A stretch of 9,077 nt of DNA, taken from contig CAMYUO010000043.1 in NCBI GenBank assembly GCA_947302065.1, positions 1 through 9,077 on the forward strand, read 5' to 3'. Position numbers and translations under genes: made by a program. The notes under the pieces were generated by a model. It was given only the letters and a program-made list of their open reading frames with translations. It made no database searches and was not told where the DNA came from. Positions 1-6,081 of the stretch are shown here, piece by piece; the first letter of the stretch is position 1, and each line of letters starts with the position of its first letter. This DNA is from an uncultured Clostridia bacterium (GTDB lineage: Bacteria; Bacillota; Clostridia; Oscillospirales; Ruminococcaceae).

Positions 1-6
1 GACCCG

Positions 7-33
7 CCAGCCTTTTTTACGAGAAAAGGCTGG
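7..33. repeat. 10-bp hairpin upstream of polA
   Basis: Positions 7-16 (CCAGCCTTTT) are perfectly complementary to 24-33 (AAAAGGCTGG), with a 7-base loop. No T-run follows on the plus strand, so it is not a standard intrinsic terminator for an upstream plus-strand gene. The loop side (CTTTTTTACGAGAAAAG) and the downstream AAACCTGTTATTATTGAC at 41-57 resemble the loop and linker of the composite repeat at 2641-2767, so this may be a worn or shortened member of that family. The hairpin is certain; its family membership is tentative. Confidence 0.6.
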
Positions 34-75
34 ACCGAAAAACCTGTTATTATTGACAGGTAATTATAGTTTCAA

Positions 76-81
76 AAGGAG
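76..81 (+). promoter_or_regulatory. polA ribosome binding site
   Basis: AAGGAG lies 6 bases before the ATG at 88. It fixes that ATG as the polA start, in agreement with the protein beginning directly with the conserved 5'-nuclease strand (LLAIDGNS). Confidence 0.9.
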
Positions 82-87
82 ATACAA

Positions 88-2637
88 ATGAAATTACTTG
101 CGATAGACGGAAACAGTATAATGAACAGGGCGTTTTACGGCATCAAGGCGCTGTCAAACTCCAAAGGTCAGTTCACCAACGCCATCACAGGCTTTATGAA
201 CATCTACCTCAAAGAGATATCTCAGGTGCAGCCCGACTGCGTGGCTGTGGCTTTTGACCTGCGTGCGCCGACATTCCGCCACAAGGCGAATGCCGATTAC
301 AAGGCAAACCGCAAGGGCATGCCCGATGAGCTTGCCCAGCAGATGCCCGTCATCAAGGAACTACTGACCGACATCGGCGTAAAGATAGTTGAGTGTGAGG
401 GATATGAGGCGGACGACATTCTCGGAACGCTTTCAAAGGCGTGCGCTGACAGCGGCAACGAGTGTTTTATCCTCACGGGTGACCGTGACAGCTTTCAGCT
501 CGTTTCCGACAGCGTCACCGTGCGCCTTGCAGGCACAAAAGAGACTAAGATCTACACGCCTGCACGCATCATGGAAGAGTACGGCGTTTCTCCCCGCCAG
601 ATGATAGAGGTCAAGGCGCTTATGGGCGACTCGTCAGACAACATCAAGGGCGTTTCGGGCATCGGCGAAAAGACGGCCCTGAGCCTTATACAGCAGGCAG
701 GCAGTGTTGATGCGCTCTATGAGCAGCTTGCCGACATCAAGCTGACACCGTCTGTCCGTGCAAAGCTCGAAAACGGTCATCAGGACGCACTCGACAGCAG
801 ATTCCTTGCCGAGATATTCCTGCAGGTGCCTATCGACACCGACATCGAGAGCTACAAGCTCGGCGGCGGCGACAGGGAAAAGACCCGTGAGCTGCTTGCA
901 GGTCTTGAGATGTTCAAGCTGCTTGAAAGGCTTGGCGGACAGGACGCTTTTTCGGGCGAACAGGTCGAGCCTGAAAAGAAAGTCAAGCTTTCCGACCTGC
1001 CGAAGATAAACGAAAAGGCGCTTGGAAGCGGCGATATTGCGGCGTTTGAACAGGCAGGAAAAATCGGTGTCGAGCTCAAAGGCGGCGTGCTGAAAGTCAT
1101 CTGCGCAGACACTGTCTACACCACGCAGGACAAAGACCTTATCCTCTCGGTGCTCAGTTCGAAGTGCGCAAAATGCGCCTTTGAGGGCAAGAGCCTGCAC
1201 GCTTTCGCATTTGCAGCCGATGCGCACGTTGAAAACCTTGTTTTCTGCTGTGACCTCGCAGGATACCTGCTCAACTCCCAGTCGAGCGCCTACACCGCTG
1301 AAAATCTGTGCCTCGCTTACAAGGTCGCTTACCGCAGCGACTGCGGCGAGAACGCAGACATCGCAAGCCTTCTTCCGCTGTGCGAGAACCTGCAAAAGCA
1401 GCTCGAACAGACGCAGATGTCCAAGCTTTACAACGAGATAGAGCTTCCGCTTTGCGAGGTGCTGGCGTCAATGGAGCACTATGGCGTAAAGGCAGATGCC
1501 GACGGCATAAGGGCTTTCGGTGCAGACCTCAAAGGCAAGATAGCCGAGCTTACACAGCAGATTTACGACTACGCAGGTGAGGAGTTCAACATCGCCTCGA
1601 CCAAGCAGCTCGGAGCGATACTGTTTGAAAAGCTGGGTCTGCCTGCAAAGAAAAAGACCAAGAGCGGCTATTCCACAGGCGCAGAGGTGCTCGAGGAGCT
1701 TGAGAGCAAGCACCCGATAATCCCGCTGATACTTGAATACCGCACGCTGACAAAGCTCGACTCGACCTATGTTGAGGGACTGCTCAAACAGATAGGCGAC
1801 GACGGGCGTGTACACTCGGTGTTCAAGCAGACAGAGACGAGGACGGGACGCATATCCTCGACCGAGCCGAATATGCAGAACATACCCGTGCGCAAGGAGA
1901 TAGGGCGCAATATGCGCAAATTCTTTGTTGCAAAAGACGGCTATGAGCTTGTCGATGCCGATTATTCGCAGATAGAGCTGAGAGTGCTCGCCTGCGTGTG
2001 CGGCGACGAGAATATGCAGGAGGCTTTCCTCAGCGGAAAGGACATTCACCGTTCGACAGCGGCTCAGGTCTTTGATATGCCCGAGGACTTTGTTCCCGAA
2101 GAGATGCGCCGTGCCGCAAAGGCGGTAAACTTCGGCATCATCTACGGTATCGGTGCGTTCTCGCTGTCAAAGGACATCGGCGTCAGCATGAACGAGGCAA
2201 AGCAGTACATCAAGAACTATCTTGCAAACTACCCGAAGGTTTCGGAGTTTATGGACAAGACAGTTGATGACGGCATCAGAAACGGCTATGTTACGACCAT
2301 TTTCGGCAGGCGCAGGTATATCCCCGAGCTTCATGCAACAAACAAGATGATGCAGGCGTTCGGCAAGCGTGCCGCAATGAACGCTCCCATTCAGGGTGCG
2401 GCGGCGGACATCATCAAGCTCGCAATGGTCAGGGTCTATAAGCGCATCGCCGAGGAAAAGCTCGACGCAAGACTGATACTGCAAGTACACGACGAGCTTA
2501 TCCTTGAAGTTGCCGAGGCAGACACGCAAAAGGCAGAAAAACTGCTCAAAGAGGAAATGGAGAACGCTGTCAAGCTCGCCGTTCCTTTCACCGCCGACGT
2601 CCACAGCGGTCACAGCTGGTATGATGCAAAGGGCTGA
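88..2637 (+). CDS. polA: DNA polymerase I (5'-nuclease plus polymerase, proofreading site degenerate)
   Basis: An 849-residue family A polymerase, which fills repair gaps and removes Okazaki primers. The N-terminal 5'-3' nuclease (about 1-290) shows LLAIDGNS (3-10), EADD (107-110), TGDRD (130-134) and MGDSSDN (179-185), all acidic metal-binding motifs. The middle domain (about 300-450) lacks the proofreading DxE motif: the matching stretch reads IGVELKG (326-332). One later aspartate, probably D389 in CCDLAGYLLN, remains. The polymerase domain has motif A DADYSQIELR (catalytic D625), the O-helix RRAAKAVNFGIIYG (R674, K678, F682, Y686) and motif C QVHDE (799-803, D802 and E803). These sit exactly 80 residues before the E. 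coli equivalents. The length fits Gram-positive Pol I. It appears to be a single gene; a composite repeat follows 3 bases after the stop. Identification is essentially certain. Confidence 0.98.
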   Translation: MKLLAIDGNSIMNRAFYGIKALSNSKGQFTNAITGFMNIYLKEISQVQPDCVAVAFDLRAPTFRHKANADYKANRKGMPDELAQQMPVIKELLTDIGVKIVECEGYEADDILGTLSKACADSGNECFILTGDRDSFQLVSDSVTVRLAGTKETKIYTPARIMEEYGVSPRQMIEVKALMGDSSDNIKGVSGIGEKTALSLIQQAGSVDALYEQLADIKLTPSVRAKLENGHQDALDSRFLAEIFLQVPIDTDIESYKLGGGDREKTRELLAGLEMFKLLERLGGQDAFSGEQVEPEKKVKLSDLPKINEKALGSGDIAAFEQAGKIGVELKGGVLKVICADTVYTTQDKDLILSVLSSKCAKCAFEGKSLHAFAFAADAHVENLVFCCDLAGYLLNSQSSAYTAENLCLAYKVAYRSDCGENADIASLLPLCENLQKQLEQTQMSKLYNEIELPLCEVLASMEHYGVKADADGIRAFGADLKGKIAELTQQIYDYAGEEFNIASTKQLGAILFEKLGLPAKKKTKSGYSTGAEVLEELESKHPIIPLILEYRTLTKLDSTYVEGLLKQIGDDGRVHSVFKQTETRTGRISSTEPNMQNIPVRKEIGRNMRKFFVAKDGYELVDADYSQIELRVLACVCGDENMQEAFLSGKDIHRSTAAQVFDMPEDFVPEEMRRAAKAVNFGIIYGIGAFSLSKDIGVSMNEAKQYIKNYLANYPKVSEFMDKTVDDGIRNGYVTTIFGRRRYIPELHATNKMMQAFGKRAAMNAPIQGAAADIIKLAMVRVYKRIAEEKLDARLILQVHDELILEVAEADTQKAEKLLKEEMENAVKLAVPFTADVHSGHSWYDAKG

Positions 2638-2640
2638 CCG

Positions 2641-2767
2641 CTGGGGGAAACCCTTTTGGAGAAGGGTTGTCCCCCAGACCCCCTTCCTAAACCTTTTAAT
2701 GACTTTTCAGCAAAGGGAGATAGCTCCCTTTGCTGAAAAGTATTAAAGAGTTCAGAAAAGAGAGTTT
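2641..2767 (+). repeat. Composite two-hairpin intergenic repeat, copy A
   Basis: It starts 3 bases after the polA stop. Hairpin 1 pairs 2641-2655 with 2662-2677 (CTGGGGG...CCCCCAG, one bulged base). A linker follows, ending AAACCTTTTAATGA. Hairpin 2 pairs 2702-2719 with 2724-2741, a perfect 18-bp stem with loop ATAG, extendable by about 7 pairs outward past a bulged G2701. A tail contains AAGAGT (2746-2751) and AGAGAGTT (2759-2766). The same order of parts, with the same CTTTTGGAGAAG loop and near-identical linker, recurs inverted at 5321-5455. There is no T-run after either hairpin, so it is not a standard intrinsic terminator, though it may stabilise the 3' end of polA mRNA or stop transcription in another way. 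No coding capacity is evident. Confidence 0.85.
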
Positions 2768-2923
2768 GGAGAATAACACTCCCAAGAGAATACCCACAGA
2801 GACAGACCTCTAAATCACACAACGCAGCAAATCAATCCATAATCAACACAATACACAAGATAAATACAGCAGGGGAGAATATCGCAACACACCACAATCC
2901 ACAGAAGAAAAGAGCGTGATGAG
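2768..2923 (+). other. A/C-rich leader upstream of cheR
   Basis: This gap has no gene. From about 2811 to 2905 the plus strand is very rich in A and C and poor in G: 2811-2870 holds 31 A, 16 C, 9 T and 4 G. Such RNA would be nearly unstructured. No convincing -35/-10 pair was found, and the flagellar/chemotaxis sigma-D pattern (TAAA, then about 15 bases, then CCGATAT) is not matched well. The promoter of the che operon is therefore not identified. The ribosome binding site before the ATG at 2924 is weak (AAAGAG, about 9 bases away). Confidence 0.5.
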
Positions 2924-3742
2924 ATGTTAACGATAGAGAACGAAGATTTTTACAAGCTGGTCGATTTTATCAAAGAACGATACGGTATCAATCTTACCGA
3001 CAGAAAAGTGCTCGTGGAGAGCAGGCTTTCCAACTATGTGCTCGACCACGGCTTTGACAATTTTGCCGACTACCTCAATCTTGTTTATAACGACTCCACA
3101 CAGCGTGAGGTCGCCAATATGATAAACCGTCTCACGACGAATCACACCTACTTTATGCGTGAGACAGCGCATTTTCAGCATATGATGGAGATCTTTCTGC
3201 CCTGGGCGGAAAAGAACATCAAGGACAGGACTCTTTGCATCTGGAGCGCAGGCTGTTCGTTCGGCAACGAGCCTTACAACATCGCAATGTGTCTTGATGA
3301 ATATTTCGGCTTGCGCAAGTACCGCTGGGATCTCAAAATTCTTGCGACAGACATTTCTTTCAACGCCCTCAAGAGTGCATCGAACGGCGTTTATTCCGCA
3401 TCTGCGCTTGAAAACATACCTGACAAATGGCGTGAAAAATACTTCTGCCGTGCAGATTTCGGCGATTACAAAGTTGTTGACGAGATCCGCAACAATGTCG
3501 TGTTCAAATATCATAACCTTATGGACGACATCACGTTCAAGCGCAATTTCCACCTGATATTCTGCCGCAACGTTATGATATATTTCAACGAAGAGACCAA
3601 GTCAAAGCTTTGCAGAAAGTTCTATCGTGCGACCGAGCCGGGCGGCTATCTGTACATAGGTCACGCAGAAAGCTCACCGGGCGATATGCCGTACCGCAAG
3701 ATAGCCACAGCTGTTTACAAAAAGGACGGTGAGCCGAGATGA
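2924..3742 (+). CDS. cheR: CheR-type chemoreceptor glutamate methyltransferase
   Basis: A 272-residue cytoplasmic protein expected to transfer methyl groups from S-adenosylmethionine to receptor glutamates. The N-terminal helical domain (about 1-75) ends in LTTNHTYFMRE (70-80), the CheR hallmark. The Rossmann-type SAM domain shows IWSAGCSFGNEPYN (106-119, usually WSAxCSxGEEPYS), then ATDIS, then FCRNVMIYF (213-221) and GGYLYIGHAES near the end. The length matches a plain CheR; no TPR or receptor-tethering extension is present. The ATG at 2924 has only a weak ribosome binding site, but nearby alternatives are out of frame or stop at once. The stop overlaps the cheB start by ATGA, so the two are translationally coupled. 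It is the first gene of cheR-cheB-cheW. Confidence 0.96.
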   Translation: MLTIENEDFYKLVDFIKERYGINLTDRKVLVESRLSNYVLDHGFDNFADYLNLVYNDSTQREVANMINRLTTNHTYFMRETAHFQHMMEIFLPWAEKNIKDRTLCIWSAGCSFGNEPYNIAMCLDEYFGLRKYRWDLKILATDISFNALKSASNGVYSASALENIPDKWREKYFCRADFGDYKVVDEIRNNVVFKYHNLMDDITFKRNFHLIFCRNVMIYFNEETKSKLCRKFYRATEPGGYLYIGHAESSPGDMPYRKIATAVYKKDGEPR

Positions 3743-4767
3743 TAAAAGTCAGCGGAAGAATACTCATTATCGCAGACGACCGCAAGTTCCTCGGCGGCAT
3801 CGTCAGGATAATCGAAAAGACCACTGCCGCAGGTGTAAAACTCTCGGTCGAGAGCGTGCCTTTTGACCTCGCCGCAGTGAGCATAAAAAACAAAACACCC
3901 GATGCCATCATCATCGACGGCGACAGGTGGGAAAAGGAAAAGGTCGCAGATTATATCAGAAAGCTTATGCCCAAGTTTTTCAGACCCGTTATCGTCTGCA
4001 CCGTACAGCACAACTCCAATTACGGCTTTATGAACGCAGGCGCAATGGACGTTATCCTCAAACCCGAGGAAGACGCCGAGCTGTTTTCGACAAGGATATG
4101 CCAGAGCCTTAACCGCCTGCTCAAAAAGACGGCGGACGAACTGCAAATGCGTGTCAGGATACAGACACGCAATCAGGGCTGCATAATCGCTATCGGCGGC
4201 TCGACAGGCAGCACACAGGCTCTGCCCGTGATACTTGAAAAGCTGCAGGGACAGGACGACCTGCCGCCTATCGTTGCGGTGCTGCATATGCCCGAGACAT
4301 ACACCGAGATATATGCCTCACAGCTTGACAAAACGACAAGCTTCGATGTTGTCGAGGCTCGCAGCGGGCTTTATCTCAAAAACAATATGGTCGTCATCGC
4401 CAAGGGCGGCGAGCATCTGAGAGTGTTTAACGACAAAGAGGGCTATTTCGTCACGTCTGAGCCGGGCGTTAAAGTCTCGGGTCACTGCCCGTCGGTCAAC
4501 GTGCTGTTTGACTCTGTTGCATACTGCGGCAAGCACAAAGCTGTCGGTGTCATACTCACAGGCATGGGCTCTGACGGCGCAGCGGGACTGCTTAATATGA
4601 AAAAAATGGGCAGCTTCACCATCGGTCAGGACGAAGAAAGCAGCGTTGTTTACGGAATGCCGAGAGCCGCTTTTGAAAACGGCAGCGTCAGACGTCAGAT
4701 GAGCCTTGAAAACATCGCAGGCGAGATAATGCTCGACCTCAAGATAATAAATAAGGAGAACAAGTGA
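3739..4767 (+). CDS. cheB: CheB-type receptor methylesterase with divergent receiver domain
   Basis: A 342-residue protein expected to hydrolyse receptor methylglutamates (and often deamidate glutamines), reversing CheR. The N-terminal 120 or so residues resemble a response-regulator receiver: an acidic pair (D13, D14), a candidate phospho-acceptor D60 in PDAIIIDGD, T88 and K108 in ILKP. The usual MPxxxG loop after the acceptor is replaced by a charged stretch (RWEKEK), so this part is highly divergent. The C-terminal esterase is well conserved: GGSTGS (S155), HMPETYT (H183) and LTGMGSDGAAG (D279) supply the Ser-His-Asp triad, with CPSVNVLF and GMPRAAF also typical. The start overlaps the cheR stop (ATGA), and an AAGGA lies 12 bases upstream. 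cheW follows after one base. CheA, the usual phosphodonor, is not encoded in this window. Confidence 0.94.
   Translation: MIKVSGRILIIADDRKFLGGIVRIIEKTTAAGVKLSVESVPFDLAAVSIKNKTPDAIIIDGDRWEKEKVADYIRKLMPKFFRPVIVCTVQHNSNYGFMNAGAMDVILKPEEDAELFSTRICQSLNRLLKKTADELQMRVRIQTRNQGCIIAIGGSTGSTQALPVILEKLQGQDDLPPIVAVLHMPETYTEIYASQLDKTTSFDVVEARSGLYLKNNMVVIAKGGEHLRVFNDKEGYFVTSEPGVKVSGHCPSVNVLFDSVAYCGKHKAVGVILTGMGSDGAAGLLNMKKMGSFTIGQDEESSVVYGMPRAAFENGSVRRQMSLENIAGEIMLDLKIINKENK
4753..4758 (+). promoter_or_regulatory. cheW ribosome binding site
   Basis: AAGGAG sits inside the last codons of cheB, 10 bases before the ATG at 4769. It gives cheW a good ribosome binding site of its own despite the one-base gap between the genes. 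Confidence 0.8.
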
Positions 4768-4768
4768 T

Positions 4769-5239
4769 ATGGAAGCAGAGAAATACCTGATATTTTCTGT
4801 TGACGGACATATCTTTTCCGTGAACTTCAGATTTGTAAAACAGATAGTGCCGGCAAGCGAACCCGAGCGCATACCCGATTTTCCCGACTACGTTCCCGGC
4901 ACGGTAAAGTATGAGGATAAATATATCCCCGTCATCGACCTGACAAGGCGTTTTCAGTACGGTGCAGGCGGCGTGAGGGAAAGAGACTGCTTTATCATCA
5001 CAAGCAATATCGAGCATCAGGTGGCGCTGCTGGTGAATAATATCTATGGCTTTTCCGAGGTCAGCGAAGAGCAGATACAGCCTGCCGTAGAGCTTAACGA
5101 GCAGGCGTGCGCAAGGTTCCTTGTCGGCGAGTTCACCGACGAGCAGGGCAGGGAATGCCGAATCATCGACCCCGAAAAAGTCATCAAACTCGGCGACGAG
5201 ATGATATTTGAGCAGTCGCAAACCGAACAAGAGCAGTAA
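4769..5239 (+). CDS. cheW: CheW-like chemotaxis coupling protein
   Basis: A 156-residue protein consisting of a single CheW domain, the SH3-like adaptor that links chemoreceptors to the kinase CheA at the inner face of the membrane. Typical features in order: YLIFSVDGHIFSV (6-18), FVKQIVPA followed by RIPDFPDYVPGTVKYEDKY and then IPVIDLTRRF, then VALLVNNIYGF, with a late IIDPEKVIKL strand. It ends in a short acidic, glutamine-rich tail (EQSQTEQEQ). There is no kinase or receiver fusion, so it is CheW rather than CheV or CheA. It starts one base after the cheB stop and ends the operon; an intrinsic terminator begins at its stop codon. Family assignment is firm; whether it serves swimming chemotaxis or another receptor array is not shown. 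Confidence 0.93.
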   Translation: MEAEKYLIFSVDGHIFSVNFRFVKQIVPASEPERIPDFPDYVPGTVKYEDKYIPVIDLTRRFQYGAGGVRERDCFIITSNIEHQVALLVNNIYGFSEVSEEQIQPAVELNEQACARFLVGEFTDEQGRECRIIDPEKVIKLGDEMIFEQSQTEQEQ

Positions 5240-5266
5240 AAAAGCGGAGCTTAGCTCCGCTTTTTC
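5239..5266 (+). terminator. Intrinsic terminator of the che operon
   Basis: AAAGCGGAGC (5241-5250) pairs perfectly with GCTCCGCTTT (5254-5263) around a TTA loop, flanked by an A-run on the left and a T-run on the right. It begins at the cheW stop codon. The A-run on the far side means it could also act on the minus strand, i.e. on transcripts reading through from the kinase/regulator operon. Confidence 0.93.
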
Positions 5267-5320
5267 TATTTTAATTATATGTGGTTTACTGAGAGCAGTT
5301 CTTCTGAAAAGTGTTTCCTT

Positions 5321-5455
5321 TAACTCTCTCGGGACTCTTACTCATTTTTCGTTACAGGGGACCATTAGCTTTTCAAGTCCCCTGTGGCGAAAAATCAATA
5401 AAAGGTTTCTGAGGGGAGTTTGAGGGGAACTCTTCTCCAAAAGAGTTCCCCTCAA
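5321..5455 (-). repeat. Composite two-hairpin intergenic repeat, copy B (inverted)
   Basis: Read on the minus strand, it begins 5 bases after the response-regulator stop. Hairpin 1 pairs 5455-5441 with 5434-5420, a perfect 15-bp stem. Its loop side reads CTTTTGGAGAAG, identical to copy A. The linker ends AAACCTTTTATTGA (copy A: AAACCTTTTAATGA). Hairpin 2 pairs 5344-5362 with 5377-5395, 19 pairs including two T/G wobbles, with a 14-base loop. The tail has AAGAGT (5334-5339) and AGAGAGTT (5322-5329), as in copy A. The stems differ in sequence from copy A but keep their pairing. As in copy A, no T-run follows. Confidence 0.85.
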
Positions 5456-5459
5456 TAGA

Positions 5460-6080
5460 TCACTTATGATTAAAGTAGAAAATCGCCAGCTGGGTGCGGT
5501 CACGCAGGTCGAGTTTTTCGAGTATCTGCGAGAGATAATTGCGCACGGTGCCTTCGCTGAGAAACATCTCGGTCGAGATCTCCTTGTTGCTCAGTCCCTG
5601 AGCAACGAGCGTTGTCAGCTCCCATTCCTTTTCGGTCAAGCCGTAGCGTGCATAGTCAAACTCCTCTTTGCCGCCGATAAGCTCGGGCAGCCTGTTGATG
5701 ACCTGCTCGCCGAAAACACGCTGACCGTTCATCACCGCCTGCAGCGCAGGCTCTATGCCGTTGAAATCCTGCTTTAAGATATATCCCTTTGCACCGATGT
5801 TGAGCGCCTTGACGATATATTCATCATCGGAAAACGTCGTTAAGTAAAGTATCTTTGCGTCCCTGTCCTCAGCGAGTATCTTTTCGCCAGCCTCAAGACC
5901 CGTCATGCCCTGCATACGTATGTCCATAAGCATGACATCGGGCTTGTGCTGCTTGTAAAGCTCGATAGCCTCTTCGCCGCTGTGACCCATCGCAGCAATC
6001 TCGATGCTGCCTGTGTTTTCAAGTATCGTTTTGAGTGACAAAGCAACCAGCTTGTCATCGTCTATAACAATTATCCTCAT
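5460..6080 (-). CDS. LuxR/NarL-family response regulator
   Basis: A 206-residue DNA-binding response regulator. The N-terminal receiver (1-120) has the acidic trio D7-D9, phospho-acceptor D53 in VMLMDIRM, T81 and K103 in YILKQ, a full set of activation residues. The C-terminal helix-turn-helix (about 148-200) reads LTEKEWELTTLVAQGLSNKE and then TVRNYLSQILEKL, the NarL/LuxR type. It begins one base after the kinase stop (TAAAATG), with only a modest AGGA-like site inside the end of the kinase gene, so coupled translation is likely. With the kinase it forms a pair of the LiaRS/DesKR kind; the divergent ABC exporter is the natural target. The signal sensed cannot be read from the sequence. Confidence 0.95.
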   Translation of the reverse strand: MRIIVIDDDKLVALSLKTILENTGSIEIAAMGHSGEEAIELYKQHKPDVMLMDIRMQGMTGLEAGEKILAEDRDAKILYLTTFSDDEYIVKALNIGAKGYILKQDFNGIEPALQAVMNGQRVFGEQVINRLPELIGGKEEFDYARYGLTEKEWELTTLVAQGLSNKEISTEMFLSEGTVRNYLSQILEKLDLRDRTQLAIFYFNHK

Positions 6081-6081
6081 T

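Noticed and set aside
53..58. TTGACA resembling a -35 box before polA
   Set aside because: At 16-18 bases downstream lies the ribosome binding site, not a -10; the nearest TATAGT is only 6 bases away. No usable promoter results.
634..1395. 253-codon open frame on the minus strand inside polA
   Set aside because: It lies wholly opposite conserved polA domains, has no ribosome binding site, and its sequence resembles no domain; it is a by-product of polA codon use.
1468..2049. 193-codon open frame on the minus strand inside polA
   Set aside because: It lies opposite the polymerase catalytic domain, whose motifs leave no doubt about the coding strand.
2641..2741. Repeat hairpins as ordinary intrinsic terminators of polA
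   Set aside because: Stems are strong but no T-run follows either one, unlike the clean terminator at 5239-5266; another mode of ending is possible but not shown.
2610..2822. 70-codon open frame on the minus strand across the repeat behind polA
   Set aside because: The translation simply reads through both hairpins, and the repeat explains the sequence better than a protein would.
2927..3553. 208-codon open frame on the minus strand opposite cheR
   Set aside because: cheR motifs are intact on the plus strand; the reverse frame is cysteine- and valine-rich shadow sequence with no recognisable family.
3715..4287. 190-codon open frame on the minus strand opposite cheB
   Set aside because: It overlaps the receiver part of cheB and the cheR-cheB junction; there is no ribosome binding site or family resemblance.
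5208..5423. 71-codon plus-strand frame overlapping the end of cheW
   Set aside because: It runs through the che terminator and the inverted repeat copy; no ribosome binding site.
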